Notes: generated by a model not told the origin, from the sequence alone. Shown: positions 44,365 through 53,819, counted from the first letter of the stretch. The stretch is 64,000 nt of DNA from Nevskia soli DSM 19509 (GCF_000711955.1 NZ_JONR01000022.1:1-64000), one strand, 5' to 3'. Made by a program: numbers and translations.

Positions 44365-45333
44365 TCAGACGACCGCACCGTCCTTGTCGCGGCTGTTCGC
44401 CTTGGTGTGATCTTCCGGCGGAATCAGGTCTTCGCGCTTGATGTCGAGCAGCACGGTGACGCCGCTGGAGATGTAGATCGAGGAATACGTCGCTACGATC
44501 ACGCCGACGATCATCGCCACCGAGAAGCTGTGCACGCTCTTGCCGCCGAAGAAGAACAGGCAGAACAGCACCATCAATACGGTGAAGTGGGTGATGATCG
44601 AGCGCAGCAGGGTCTGGTTGATGGACAGGTTGATGATGTCCATCACCGGCTGCTTGCGCAGGTTGATCAGGTTCTCGCGCACGCGATCGAAGATGACGAT
44701 GGTTTCGTTGTTCGAGTAACCGAGCATGGCCAGCACGCCGGCCAGGGTGGTCAGGTCGAACTCCTCCTGGATCAGCGAGAGGAAGCCCACGGTCATGATC
44801 GCGTCATGGCATAGCGCGGCGATGGAGCCGGCGGAGAACTTCCACTCGAAGCGGAACATGACGTAGAGGAAGATGCCGAGGAAGGCGGCGCCGAGCGCGA
44901 TGAACCCGTCCTCGGACAACTCCTTGCCCACTTCCGGCCCGACGAACTCGATGCGGCGCAGCTGCACGTGATTCTTCTGCGCGTCCAGCGCCTGCAGCAC
45001 CTTGGTGCTGATCTCGGCCGAGGCGGCCTTGGAGGCCCCGTCGGTGCCGGCCTGCGGCAGCAGGCGGATCAGCACATCACTGGTGTTGCCGAAATACTGC
45101 ACCACCGCATCGGGGTAGCCGCCCTTGTTGAGTGAGCCGCGCACGTCGTCGAGCTGCACGGTCTGCGGGTATACCACTTCAACCAGCACGCCGCCCTTGA
45201 AGTCGATGCCGAAATTGAGGCCGCGGCCGATCAGCAGGCCGATGGCGATCAGGGTCAGCAGGATGGACAGCCCGAGCGCAACCTTGCGCTGGGCCATGAA
45301 GTTGATCTTCGGAACTCTGGAAAATATACGCAT
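44365..45333 (-). CDS. secF: Protein translocase subunit SecF
   Basis: A 322-residue membrane protein with six helices, including the MPNFGIDFKGG-type motif here as GLNFGIDFKGGVLVEV and the SSIYISSGVTVLLD end. With SecD and YajC it uses the proton gradient to aid late steps of protein export. It follows secD by 28 bp. Confidence 0.97.
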   Translation of the reverse strand: MRIFSRVPKINFMAQRKVALGLSILLTLIAIGLLIGRGLNFGIDFKGGVLVEVVYPQTVQLDDVRGSLNKGGYPDAVVQYFGNTSDVLIRLLPQAGTDGASKAASAEISTKVLQALDAQKNHVQLRRIEFVGPEVGKELSEDGFIALGAAFLGIFLYVMFRFEWKFSAGSIAALCHDAIMTVGFLSLIQEEFDLTTLAGVLAMLGYSNNETIVIFDRVRENLINLRKQPVMDIINLSINQTLLRSIITHFTVLMVLFCLFFFGGKSVHSFSVAMIVGVIVATYSSIYISSGVTVLLDIKREDLIPPEDHTKANSRDKDGAVV

Positions 45334-45361
45334 TGATCTTTCTCCGGACCCTGTTGCCGGC

Positions 45362-47221
45362 CTAAACCGGCAGGTCCTTCAGCTTGCGGCCCTTGAAGAC
45401 ATAGTGCGCGATGGTGCGCGTGCCGACAGTGGCGGTGAACATGGAGGTGGCGAGGCCGATCATCAGCGTCACCGCGAAACCCTTGACCGAGCCCTGGCCG
45501 AGCAGGAATAGCACGAAGGCGGCGATGAAGGTGGTGACGTTGGAGTCGGCAATGGTGAGGAAGGCGCGCTCGTAGCCGGCGTTCATCGCCGCGTGCGGCG
45601 ACAGGCCCAGGCGCAGCTCCTCGCGGATGCGCTCGTTGATCAGCACGTTGGCGTCCACCGCCATGCCCAGGGTCAGCACCATGCCGGCGATGCCGGGCAT
45701 GGTCAGCGTGGCCTGGAAGATCGACAGCACCGCGACCAGGATGATCACGTTGAGCAACAGGGCAATGTCGGCGAACAGGCCGAAGACGGTGTAGTACACC
45801 GCCATGAACACCACCACCAGGCAGAAGCCGGCGATGGCGGCCTCGGTACCGCGGCGGATGTTGTCGGCGCCCAGGCTGGGGCCGACGGTGCGCTCCTCGA
45901 CAATGGCGATCGGCGCCGCCAGGGCGCCGGACTTGAGCAGTTCGGACAGATCGTGCGCTTCCTTCTGGCCCAGGCCGGTGGTCTGGAAGCGCTTGCCGAA
46001 GGGCTCGCGGATGCTGGCGACGCTGATGATGTCGTTGATGTCGCGGCGCTCGCGGATCTCGTCGCCCTGCGCGTTGTGGTTGGTGTCGTAGACGGTTTCC
46101 TTGTACAGCACCGCCATCGGCTTGCCCACGTTCTGGCGCGTGAAGTCGAACATCTTGCTGGCGCCGGTGCTGTCCAGGGTCACGCTGACCGCCGGGGTGC
46201 CGCTCTGCTGATCGACCGTCGGCGCGGCATCCACCAGCTGCGGACCGCTGACGATGACGTCCTTCTTCAGCAGGTAGGGACGGTGGCCCTCGCGGGTGTA
46301 GAACAGATCGTCGTCCGGCGGAATGAGGCCGGTCTGGGCGGCGCTCTCCGCCGCGCCGAGGGTCTCGTCCACGGCGCGGTATTCAAGAGTGGCGGTCGAA
46401 CTCAGGATGACCTTGGCGCGGGTCGGGTCCTGCACGCCGGGCAACTGCAGCAGGATGCGGTCGGCGCCCTGGCGCTGCACCACCGGCTCGGTCACACCGA
46501 GGCGGTTGACGCGGTTGCGCAGGGTGATCAGGTTCTGCTGCACGGCGTAGTCGACGATGCGCTTGGCCTCGGTGTCGGACATGCGCGCCTGCAGGGTCGG
46601 CGTGGCCCCGGCCGGCACCGTCACCGTCAATTCCTTGTATTCCTTGCTGATGGCGGCGCGGGCCTTTTCCAGCTTGTCGGCATCGGCGAATTCCAGCACC
46701 ACCGTGTCGCCCTGGGCGCGGCGGGCCGTGTAGCGGATGTCCTGCTTGCGCAGGAAGGTCGGCAGGTCGCTGAGGTAGCGCTGCACTGCGGCCTTGCGGG
46801 CATCGTCGATATCCACTTCCAGCAGCAGGTGCACGCCGCCGCGCAGATCCAGGCCCAGCGGCATCGGCTTGGCGCCGATCGCTTCCAGCCAGGCCGGCGT
46901 GTTCGAGGCCAGGTTGAGCGCGACCACGTAGGTCGGCCCCAGCGCCTGCTTCAGCGCATCCACCGCCTTGAGCTGGGTTTCGGTACTGGCGAAACGCACC
47001 ACCCACTGGTTCTTTTCGGCGCGCGAGGACTCGTCGCCGAGCTGGTCGGCCGCCAGGGCCTTGGCCACCTCGTCGCCGAAGCCCGCCGGCAGCGCATCGC
47101 CGCTGAGCGTGGCGATCTGCACCGCCGGCGATTCACGATAGACGTTGGGCAGCGCATACAGGGCGCCGAGGAGGGTGGCGACAATCAGCGTCACCGTTTT
47201 CCAGAGTGGATATTGATGCAT
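45362..47221 (-). CDS. secD: Protein translocase subunit SecD
   Basis: A 619-residue membrane protein with an N-terminal helix, a large periplasmic P1 domain (LGLDLRGGVHLLLEVD near residue 125) and five C-terminal helices (LTMPGIAGMVLTLGMAVDANVLINERIREEL). It works with SecF and YajC. The yajC-secD-secF order is standard. Confidence 0.97.
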   Translation of the reverse strand: MHQYPLWKTVTLIVATLLGALYALPNVYRESPAVQIATLSGDALPAGFGDEVAKALAADQLGDESSRAEKNQWVVRFASTETQLKAVDALKQALGPTYVVALNLASNTPAWLEAIGAKPMPLGLDLRGGVHLLLEVDIDDARKAAVQRYLSDLPTFLRKQDIRYTARRAQGDTVVLEFADADKLEKARAAISKEYKELTVTVPAGATPTLQARMSDTEAKRIVDYAVQQNLITLRNRVNRLGVTEPVVQRQGADRILLQLPGVQDPTRAKVILSSTATLEYRAVDETLGAAESAAQTGLIPPDDDLFYTREGHRPYLLKKDVIVSGPQLVDAAPTVDQQSGTPAVSVTLDSTGASKMFDFTRQNVGKPMAVLYKETVYDTNHNAQGDEIRERRDINDIISVASIREPFGKRFQTTGLGQKEAHDLSELLKSGALAAPIAIVEERTVGPSLGADNIRRGTEAAIAGFCLVVVFMAVYYTVFGLFADIALLLNVIILVAVLSIFQATLTMPGIAGMVLTLGMAVDANVLINERIREELRLGLSPHAAMNAGYERAFLTIADSNVTTFIAAFVLFLLGQGSVKGFAVTLMIGLATSMFTATVGTRTIAHYVFKGRKLKDLPV

Positions 47222-47324
47222 CGGAAACCCGCTTTAAATGAACCGCGCTTCGCTTATTTGAATAGTCCGGGCCACGGATGGCCCGGTGCTTGACAGGACG
47301 TCATTACCGCCAGGACGTCAGGCT

Positions 47325-47351
47325 ACTCAAGACGCTTACAGCGTCTTGAGT
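47325..47351 (-). terminator. Hairpin overlapping the yajC stop codon
   Basis: ACTCAAGACGC (47325-47335) and GCGTCTTGAGT (47341-47351) form an 11-bp stem. The loop TTACA carries the yajC stop codon. No T-run follows, so it may attenuate between yajC and secD rather than fully terminate. A direct repeat AGGACGTCA occurs nearby at 47295-47319. Confidence 0.45.
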
Positions 47352-47674
47352 GTGCCTTTCGGCAGAACACTGGTAATGGCGCTCTTCTGCACCTTGATCT
47401 CCACCCCCGGCGCGATCTCCACCGTCAGGTAGACCTCGCCGATGCTGGCGATGCGGCCGGCCAGGCCGCCGGTGGTGATGATTTCATCGCCCTTGGCCAG
47501 GGTCCCCAGCATCTGGCGGGTTTCCTTGGAACGGCGCATCTGCGGCCGGATCAGCATGAAATAAAACAGCGGAATCATGATGATGAACGGGAACACCGTC
47601 ACCAGCAGACTCTGGCCCTGCGGCGCGCCCTGCTGGGCATACGCGGGCGAAATCAGCAAATCGAGAAGCTGCAC
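47336..47674 (-). CDS. yajC: Preprotein translocase accessory subunit YajC
   Basis: A 112-residue protein with a single helix (about 24-43, LLVTVFPFIIMIPLFYFMLI) followed by RPQMRRSKETRQML and a small beta-domain (GDEIITTGGLAGRIASIGE). It associates with SecDF. tgt, its usual upstream partner, is about 4.5 kb away behind inserted plus-strand genes. Confidence 0.95.
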   Translation of the reverse strand: MQLLDLLISPAYAQQGAPQGQSLLVTVFPFIIMIPLFYFMLIRPQMRRSKETRQMLGTLAKGDEIITTGGLAGRIASIGEVYLTVEIAPGVEIKVQKSAITSVLPKGTLKTL

Positions 47675-47834
47675 GGAGAAATTCCAGGCTGGGAAAAGAG
47701 CGCCGGATTATGCCACGAATGGCCGGCCGGACCGCGCCCCCGGCCGGACTGGGGTAGGTCCAGGGGTAGGTCCGGGGCGGCCCCCGCCTGTGCTAGCCTT
47801 TAGGGCTGAGCTTATCCCCCTCCGGAGTGCCTGA

Positions 47835-49580
47835 ATGGCCAGTTATAACGCGCCCCTGCGCGAAATCGAATTCGTCCTCAACGACGTGCTCAACGTCGGC
47901 CAGCTGGCCAAGTTGCCGGCTTTTGCCGATGCCACGCCGGAAACGCTGATCGGCCTGATCGAGGAAGCCGCCAAGCTGGTGCAGGAGGAAATCGCCCCCC
48001 TCAACGCCAAGGGCGACGAGCAGGGCTGCAAGTGGAACAACGGCGAGGTCAAGGTGCCGGACGGCATGCCGGAAGCCTACAAGCTGTACTGGGAGGCCGG
48101 CTGGGTCGGCCTGTGCAATCCCACCGAGTACGGCGGCCAGGGCCTGCCCTACACCCTGTCCAAGGTGGTGGACGAGATCCTCTGCTCCGGCAATGTCGCC
48201 TTCGCCCTCTACCCCGGCCTGACCATGGGCTGCTTCGAGGCGATCATGGCCAATGCCTCGGACGAGTTGAAGCAGACCTACCTGCCCAAGCTGGGCACCG
48301 GCCAGTGGACCGGCACCATGTGCATGACCGAGCCGCAGGCCGGCTCCGACCTCGCCGCGGTGAAGACCAAGGCCACCCCAAACCGCGACGGCAGCTACTC
48401 GCTGGAAGGCGGCAAGATCTTCATCACCTCCGGCGAGCACACCATGGCGGAGAACATCATCCACTTCACCCTGGCGCGCCTCCCGGACGCGCCCGCCGGG
48501 GTCAAGGGCCTGTCGACCTTCGTCGTGCCCAAGTTCCTGGTGAATGCCGACGGCTCTCTGGGCGAACGCAACAAGGTCACCTGCTCCTCGATCGAGCACA
48601 AGATGGGCATCCACGGCTCCTGCACCTGCTCGATGCAGTTCGAGGGCGCCAGGGGCTGGATGGTGGGCCAGCCGAACACCGGCATCCAGAACATGTTCGT
48701 GATGATGAACCTGGCGCGCATCCTGGTCGGCTTCCAGGGTCTGGGCCAGTGCGAGCTGGCGACGCAGAACGCCATTGCCTACGCCAAGGACCGCAAGCAG
48801 GGCAAGGCCTTCAACGGCGGCGCCACCATCATCAACCACCCCGACGTGCGCCGCATGCTGCTGACCATGAAGGCGACCACCGAAGGCGCCCGCGTGATGG
48901 CCTACGAGACGGCAATGTACGTCGACCTGGCCCACCACCATGAAGACGCGGCGGTACGCGAGGAAGCGCAGGACTGGGTGGAGCTGAACACGCCCCTGGT
49001 CAAGGCCTTCTGCACCGACTCGGCCTTCGACCTGGGCAGCCTGGCGGTGCAGGTCTACGGCGGCCACGGCTTCATCCGCGAGCATGGCATCGAGCAGATC
49101 GTGCGCGACTCCAAGATCCTGTGCCTGTACGAAGGCACCAACGGCATCCAGGCGATGGACCTGGTGCGGCGCAAGCTGATGCTGCACAACGGCCGCCTGG
49201 CGCAGCGCTTCTTCGCCAAGGTGCGCTCCGAGGGCACCGCCGACGCCCCGGTGGGCTTCATCGCCAAGCCGCTGCGCGAGGCCGTGGAGGAACTGGAAAA
49301 GACCGTGCACTGGCTGCAGGAATCGTTCAAGACCAACCCGGACGACGCCGGTTTCGGCGCGGTCGATTTCCTGCGCGCCTTCGCCCTCACCTACCTGGGC
49401 TTCAACTGGTTGCGCATGGCCAAGGCCGTCTCGACCAGCGGCGACGAAAACTTCAAGCGCGGCAAGCTGGCCACCGCGCAGTTCTTCGCCGCCCGCATGC
49501 TGCCGCAGGTGCACGGCCTCTGCGCCAACGTGCGCAGTTCGGCCGGCGAGCTGATGCAGCTCGACGCCGAAGCGATCTGA
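47835..49580 (+). CDS. Acyl-CoA dehydrogenase (long form with C-terminal extension)
   Basis: A 581-residue FAD enzyme closely similar in layout to the one at 21171-22967. It has CMTEPQAGSDLAAVKT, FITSGEHTMAEN and the catalytic Glu in LYEGTNGIQAMDL, plus an extra helical C-terminal region. It would oxidise acyl-CoAs in beta-oxidation or side-chain degradation. It stands alone on the plus strand, divergent from yajC, and is followed by a strong hairpin. Confidence 0.92.
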   Translation: MASYNAPLREIEFVLNDVLNVGQLAKLPAFADATPETLIGLIEEAAKLVQEEIAPLNAKGDEQGCKWNNGEVKVPDGMPEAYKLYWEAGWVGLCNPTEYGGQGLPYTLSKVVDEILCSGNVAFALYPGLTMGCFEAIMANASDELKQTYLPKLGTGQWTGTMCMTEPQAGSDLAAVKTKATPNRDGSYSLEGGKIFITSGEHTMAENIIHFTLARLPDAPAGVKGLSTFVVPKFLVNADGSLGERNKVTCSSIEHKMGIHGSCTCSMQFEGARGWMVGQPNTGIQNMFVMMNLARILVGFQGLGQCELATQNAIAYAKDRKQGKAFNGGATIINHPDVRRMLLTMKATTEGARVMAYETAMYVDLAHHHEDAAVREEAQDWVELNTPLVKAFCTDSAFDLGSLAVQVYGGHGFIREHGIEQIVRDSKILCLYEGTNGIQAMDLVRRKLMLHNGRLAQRFFAKVRSEGTADAPVGFIAKPLREAVEELEKTVHWLQESFKTNPDDAGFGAVDFLRAFALTYLGFNWLRMAKAVSTSGDENFKRGKLATAQFFAARMLPQVHGLCANVRSSAGELMQLDAEAI

Positions 49581-49592
49581 GGCACAAGCCGG

Positions 49593-49623
49593 TAGCCGGG
49601 GAGCACTATTCGCTCCCCGGCTA
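49593..49623 (+). terminator. Hairpin terminator after the acyl-CoA dehydrogenase gene
   Basis: TAGCCGGGGAGC (49593-49604) pairs perfectly with GCTCCCCGGCTA (49612-49623), loop ACTATTC. No T-run follows. The rest of the gap to 49900 shows no gene. Confidence 0.55.
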
Positions 49624-49900
49624 TCGCAGCGTTTCGACCACCAACGTCACGCCAGCCGGAACACCGGTGAATCAGCCCGTGAGCCGCGCCAGCAGCGGTC
49701 TTTCCAGCAGATTCGGCGGTTTGTGGTGGTTTGGCGGGGCAACTGCAACACAGCTGTCACAGCTTTGTCTTGTGCGCGGGCTGCCGCCAGGCGGCAGTAC
49801 AGCGCCGGCGATCCATTTCGTGTCGCCAAGGCCAATGCCTGGACCGTAGCCATGTTTGGCGTGCTAGCATCGTTGAGTCGCCCTCATCAAGGATGCCCAG

Positions 49901-50383
49901 ATGTCCTCCGTTTACGACTTCACCGCCAACACCATCGACGGCCAGAGCATCAAGCTGGACGCCTACAAGGGCAAAACCCTCCTCATCGTCAACGTCGCCA
50001 GCAAGTGCGGCTTCACGCCGCAATACAAGGGACTGGAAGCCCTGTACGAGAAGTACAAGGACCAGGGCCTGGTGATTCTGGGCTTCCCCTGCGACCAGTT
50101 CGGCCACCAGGAACCGGGCGACGAGAAAGAGATCATGGAGTTCTGCTCCCTGACCTATGACGTGAAGTTCCCCATGTTCGCCAAGATCAAGGTCAACGGC
50201 GACGACGCCCACCCCCTGTACAAGTATCTGAAGAGCGAGGAGAAGGGCATCCTCGGCACCACCAACATCAAATGGAACTTCACCAAGTTCCTGGTCGACA
50301 AGACCGGCAAGGTGTTGAAGCGCTACGGCTCGATCGACACGCCGGACAGCATCGGCAAAGACATCGCGCCACTGCTCGCCTGA
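49901..50383 (+). CDS. Glutathione peroxidase family protein
   Basis: A 160-residue thioredoxin-fold peroxidase. The peroxidatic cysteine is C36 in NVASKCGFTPQY, followed by GFPCDQFGHQEPG and the WNFTKFLVD segment that completes the Cys-Gln-Trp site. Bacterial members with Cys instead of selenocysteine often use thioredoxin. It would reduce hydroperoxides in the cytoplasm. It is a single gene; a membrane protein gene follows after 58 bp. Confidence 0.93.
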   Translation: MSSVYDFTANTIDGQSIKLDAYKGKTLLIVNVASKCGFTPQYKGLEALYEKYKDQGLVILGFPCDQFGHQEPGDEKEIMEFCSLTYDVKFPMFAKIKVNGDDAHPLYKYLKSEEKGILGTTNIKWNFTKFLVDKTGKVLKRYGSIDTPDSIGKDIAPLLA

Positions 50384-50441
50384 AAAAACCGCAGTAAAAA
50401 CCGCTTCACCAGCAGTACCTTCGGGGGAAGGGGGTCTTGTT

Positions 50442-51104
50442 ATGCGCGCATGGCGCGACGCATTGCTGTTCCATCTGTTCATCGCCGCGGCGGCGGTCGG
50501 CGTGTTTTTCGCGCTGCGCCCGCCGGAGCTGGGCTTCGGCATCCTCGGGCTGGTCGTGGTCTACAACCTGCTGTTGCCGCTGATCGCCAGCCGCAGCGGG
50601 CATCGCGACTGGCTGGAGCTGTGGCTGTTCCTGCTGCCGCTATCGGTGCTGCAGGTGCTGCCGGACTGGGTGTTGACGCAGCAGTTCGGCATCCTCGCCT
50701 TCCCGGACCTGGGCGGCCCGCACATCGGCGCGGTGCCAGCCTACATGGCCGGCATGTGGGTGATCCCGCTGTTCTGGATCCTGTGGCTGGCGGGGCGTTC
50801 GACCCTCACCGCCGCGGTGCTGGCCCTGCTGGTCTTCGCCGGAGCGGAATGGGTGGCGCGGCCGCTGCAGCTATGGCACTCGCAGCACGTGACGCAGTTC
50901 ATGGGCATCGCCGACTACGTGCTGGTGCCGGAGATGCTGCTGGGCTGGGCGGCGGCCTTCGCCTTCCAGTACACCCGTGAGAGCAATCCGTTCGCCCGGC
51001 TTGGCGCGGCGGTCTGCGTCACCACCTTCTACACCGGCGCGCTGGTGCTGGCGTATTTCCTGAGCGAGCACGTGGGGTTGCGGCTGCCGCTGCATCCGGG
51101 CTGA
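50442..51104 (+). CDS. Integral membrane protein of unknown function
   Basis: A 220-residue protein with about six or seven hydrophobic helices (for example FHLFIAAAAVGVFFAL and FGILGLVVVYNLLLPLIA). No motif for transport or catalysis was recognised. GGGGGAAGGGGG precedes the ATG. It may be cotranscribed with the peroxidase gene. Confidence 0.7.
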   Translation: MRAWRDALLFHLFIAAAAVGVFFALRPPELGFGILGLVVVYNLLLPLIASRSGHRDWLELWLFLLPLSVLQVLPDWVLTQQFGILAFPDLGGPHIGAVPAYMAGMWVIPLFWILWLAGRSTLTAAVLALLVFAGAEWVARPLQLWHSQHVTQFMGIADYVLVPEMLLGWAAAFAFQYTRESNPFARLGAAVCVTTFYTGALVLAYFLSEHVGLRLPLHPG

Positions 51105-51124
51105 GCCGACACTAAAAATCCCGC

Positions 51125-51206
51125 CGTCATACCGGCGAAAGCCGGTATCCAGGGTCCTTGAACGCGCACTCCGCCGCTCTGGATTCCGGCTTTCGCCGGA
51201 ATGACG
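51125..51206. repeat. Inverted pair of palindromic repeats with covarying stem
   Basis: Two 28-bp units, 51125-51152 and 51179-51206, are inverted copies of the CGTCATnCCGGCGAAAGCCGG type. They differ at two positions that pair with each other in the unit stem (A:T in one, T:A in the other), so the hairpin is preserved. They lie between convergent genes. A degraded copy is at 59177-59203. Confidence 0.75.
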
Positions 51207-51228
51207 TCGTTCCGTTTCAGCGCCGTGC

Positions 51229-52077
51229 CTACAGGTTCTGCGCGCCGAAGGTATCGCAGCGCTTGAGGTCGCCGCTGTCGAAGCCGGCGCGGAACCAGCG
51301 CACGCGCTGTTCGCTGCTGCCGTGGGTGAAGCTGTCCGGCGTGACGCTGCCCTGCGCCTGCCGCTGCAAACGGTCGTCGCCGATGGCGGTGGCGGTGTTC
51401 AGCGCCTGCTCGATATCGCCCGGCTCCAGCCACTGGTGACGCTGCTGCGCCTGGTTGGCCCAGACCCCGGCAAGGCAGTCCGCCTGCAGTTCCAGCCGCA
51501 CCGATAAACCGCCGGCACCCCGGACGTCCTGGCGCGCGGCACTGACTTTCTGCGAGATGCCCAGCAGGTTCTGCACATGGTGTCCGACTTCGTGGGCGAT
51601 GACGTAGGCCTGGGCGAAGTCGCCGCCGCCGCCGAGGCGGTCGCGCATCTCCTGGAAGAAGCTGGTGTCGAGGTAGACGCGCTGGTCGCCCGGGCAATAG
51701 AACGGGCCCGAGGCGGAGGTGGCGCCGCCGCAGGCGGACTGTACTGCGCCGCTGAACAGCACCAGGTGCGGCGCGGTGTAGGTGCGGCCGGCCTTCTGGA
51801 AGATGGCACCCCAGGTATCCTCGGTGTCGCCGAGGATGGCGCGGACGAAATCCACGCGCGGGTCGTTCGGATTCGCCGGGGCCGATGCGGCGGGGGGCGA
51901 CATGCCCTGCTCCACCTGGTCGACCAGGCCCAGCATCTCCAGCGGGTTGCGGCCGGTGGCCCAGCTCAGCAGCAGGGCGATGACCACGCCTCCGATGCCG
52001 ATATGGCGGACGCCGATGCCGCCGCCGCTGCCGCGGTCCTCCACGTTGTCGCTACGTCTTGCGTCGCCCCAGCGCAT
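51229..52077 (-). CDS. ypfJ: YpfJ-type neutral zinc metallopeptidase
   Basis: A 282-residue membrane-anchored peptidase: one helix (about 24-41, HIGIGGVVIALLLSW), then a catalytic domain with HEVGHH (H162-E163-x2-H166) and a glycine-rich ENVEDRG-like start (NVEDRGSGGG). The family is of unknown substrate. It lies 109 bp downstream of tgt, with a REP pair between the two genes. Confidence 0.9.
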   Translation of the reverse strand: MRWGDARRSDNVEDRGSGGGIGVRHIGIGGVVIALLLSWATGRNPLEMLGLVDQVEQGMSPPAASAPANPNDPRVDFVRAILGDTEDTWGAIFQKAGRTYTAPHLVLFSGAVQSACGGATSASGPFYCPGDQRVYLDTSFFQEMRDRLGGGGDFAQAYVIAHEVGHHVQNLLGISQKVSAARQDVRGAGGLSVRLELQADCLAGVWANQAQQRHQWLEPGDIEQALNTATAIGDDRLQRQAQGSVTPDSFTHGSSEQRVRWFRAGFDSGDLKRCDTFGAQNL

Positions 52078-52106
52078 GGCACCTTCTCCCTGGCCTTTTA
52101 CGGATT

Positions 52107-52190
52107 GTAGCCCGGGAAGCGCGCAGCGCTACCCGGGTCGGACCTGGCGCTTTACCATCCCCGGGTAGCGCTGCGCGCTTCCCGGGCTAC
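52107..52190. repeat. Paired REP (BIME-like) between tgt and ypfJ
   Basis: Two perfect 31-bp inverted copies (52107-52137 and 52160-52190) face each other across 22 bp. Each begins GTAGCCCGGG on its outer side and has its own stem (CCCGGG-n-AGCGC/GCGCT-n-CCCGGG). The GTAG head of the right-hand copy supplies the TAG stop of tgt (52187-52189). REP heads share the GTAGCCCGG start of the copy beside the RAYT gene. Confidence 0.85.
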
Positions 52191-53332
52191 TCGGCTTCGG
52201 GCGCCGGCGAGGCAGCGCCCGCGCTGCGCGAGGCCGCGCCTTCCGGGCCGGCCAGGAAATCCGCGGCGAAGGCGTCGTAGGTTCCGGCTTCGATGGCAGC
52301 GCGGATGCGCTTCATCAGGCCCAGGTAGTAGTGCAGGTTATGGGTGGTGTTGAGGCGCGCACCGAGGATTTCGTCGCAGCGATCGAGATGATGCAGGTAG
52401 GCGCGCGAGTAGTTGGCGCAGGTGTAGCAGCTGCAGGCCGGATCGAGCGGGCCGGCGTCGTCACGATGGCGCGCATTGCGGATCTTGATCACGCCCTCGG
52501 AGGTGAACAGATGCCCGTTGCGCGCGTTGCGCGTGGGCATGACGCAGTCGAACAGGTCGATGCCGCGCCCCACCGCCTGCACCAGGTCGCGCGGCGTGCC
52601 CACGCCCATGACGTAGCGCGGCCGGTCCGCCGGCAACTGGTGGGCGATGCCGTCGAGTACATGCAGGCGCTCGACTTCGCTCTCGCCCACGGAGAGACCG
52701 CCGAGCGCGTAGCCGTCGAAGCCGATCTCGGTGAGGCGGGCCAGTGACTCGTTGCGCAGCTCAGGGTACATGCCGCCCTGCACGATGCCGAACAGCGCAC
52801 CTTCCGCGCCGGCGTGCGCGGCCTTGCAGCGGGCGCCCCAGCGCGCCGACAGGCGCAGCGATTCGCCCGCCTGCTCGGCGGTGGCGGGGTACGGTGTGCA
52901 TTCATCGAACTGCATGATGATGTCGCTGCCCAGCGCCAGCTGCACTTCGATGGAGCGCTCTGGCGAGAGGAAGATGCGGTCGCCGTTGATCGGCGAGGCG
53001 AATTCCACGCCTTTCTCGGACAGCTTGCGCAGCTCCGCCAGGCTCCACACCTGGAAGCCACCGGAATCGGTGAGGATCGGCCCGTCCCAGTGCATGAAGC
53101 CATGCAGGCCGCCGAGCTTGCGTACGATCTGCTCGCCCGGGCGCAGCATCAGGTGGAAGGTGTTGCCGAGGATGATCTGCGCCCCGGCCAGCTTCAGCTC
53201 CTCCGGCGTCATCGCCTTGACCGTGCCGTAGGTGCCGACCGGCATGAACTGCGGCGTGTCGATCACCCCGCGGGCGAAGGTGATGCGGCCGCGGCGGGCG
53301 GAGCCGGAGGTGGCGAGCAATTCGTATTTCAA
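52187..53332 (-). CDS. tgt: tRNA-guanine transglycosylase
   Basis: A 381-residue enzyme inserting the queuosine precursor preQ1 into tRNA. Catalytic and binding segments are ILTDSGGFQVWSL, GGLSVGE and the zinc site CSCYTCANYSRAYLHH. The start appears to be TTG (reading MKYELLATSG); another TTG lies two codons earlier and no ATG fits. The stop codon lies in a REP head. queA, the next enzyme of the pathway, is 6 kb away in the same direction. Confidence 0.94.
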   Translation of the reverse strand: MKYELLATSGSARRGRITFARGVIDTPQFMPVGTYGTVKAMTPEELKLAGAQIILGNTFHLMLRPGEQIVRKLGGLHGFMHWDGPILTDSGGFQVWSLAELRKLSEKGVEFASPINGDRIFLSPERSIEVQLALGSDIIMQFDECTPYPATAEQAGESLRLSARWGARCKAAHAGAEGALFGIVQGGMYPELRNESLARLTEIGFDGYALGGLSVGESEVERLHVLDGIAHQLPADRPRYVMGVGTPRDLVQAVGRGIDLFDCVMPTRNARNGHLFTSEGVIKIRNARHRDDAGPLDPACSCYTCANYSRAYLHHLDRCDEILGARLNTTHNLHYYLGLMKRIRAAIEAGTYDAFAADFLAGPEGAASRSAGAASPAPEAE

Positions 53333-53465
53333 GTGCAAACTTCAAGCGTATGCGGGTGCAAAGTATGACCGATCGGCCCGGATTGCCGTATCCGCCGGCC
53401 CGGAACGCTAGAGTAGACATCCCGGGGCGGCCCTGGCGCCGTCCACCTCAACGCGGGAGCACAGG

Positions 53466-53819
53466 GTGAATACGCAATGGCTGTATCTGGGCATCGCCAT
53501 CGTCGCCGAGGTGATCGCCACGTCGACAATGAAGGCGACACAGGGCTTCAGCCGCCTGGGACCCTCGCTGGTAGTGGCGGCCGGCTACCTGGTGGCGTTC
53601 TATTTCCTGTCGCTGACCTTGCGCACCCTGCCGGTGGGCGTGGCCTATGCGGTGTGGTCCGGCGTCGGCATCGCGCTGGTGTCGCTGATCGCCTGGCTGG
53701 TCTATGGCCAGACGCTGGATGGGCCGGCCATCGTCGGCATGGCGCTGATCGTGGCGGGGGTGGTGGTACTGAACGGGTTTTCGAAGTCGGTGGCGCATTG
53801 GCCCTGGGCTGGGTCCTGA
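53466..53819 (+). CDS. Small multidrug resistance (SMR) efflux protein
   Basis: A 117-residue four-helix protein of the SMR family. The essential membrane glutamate is E15 in IAIVAEVIATS, and the family segment GVAYAVWSGVGIAL follows in helix 3. It functions as a dimer that exchanges protons for cationic compounds. The start is GTG at 53466 with GGAG upstream. It is divergent from tgt. Confidence 0.9.
   Translation: MNTQWLYLGIAIVAEVIATSTMKATQGFSRLGPSLVVAAGYLVAFYFLSLTLRTLPVGVAYAVWSGVGIALVSLIAWLVYGQTLDGPAIVGMALIVAGVVVLNGFSKSVAHWPWAGS

Noticed and set aside
45593..47293. Plus-strand frame of about 560 codons opposite secD
   Set aside because: Exact shadow of secD; composition dominated by Gly, His, Arg and Gln with no motif.
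51125..52190. CRISPR-like repeats
   Set aside because: The repeats are inverted pairs without regular spacers and no cas genes are present; they fit REP/BIME-type elements.
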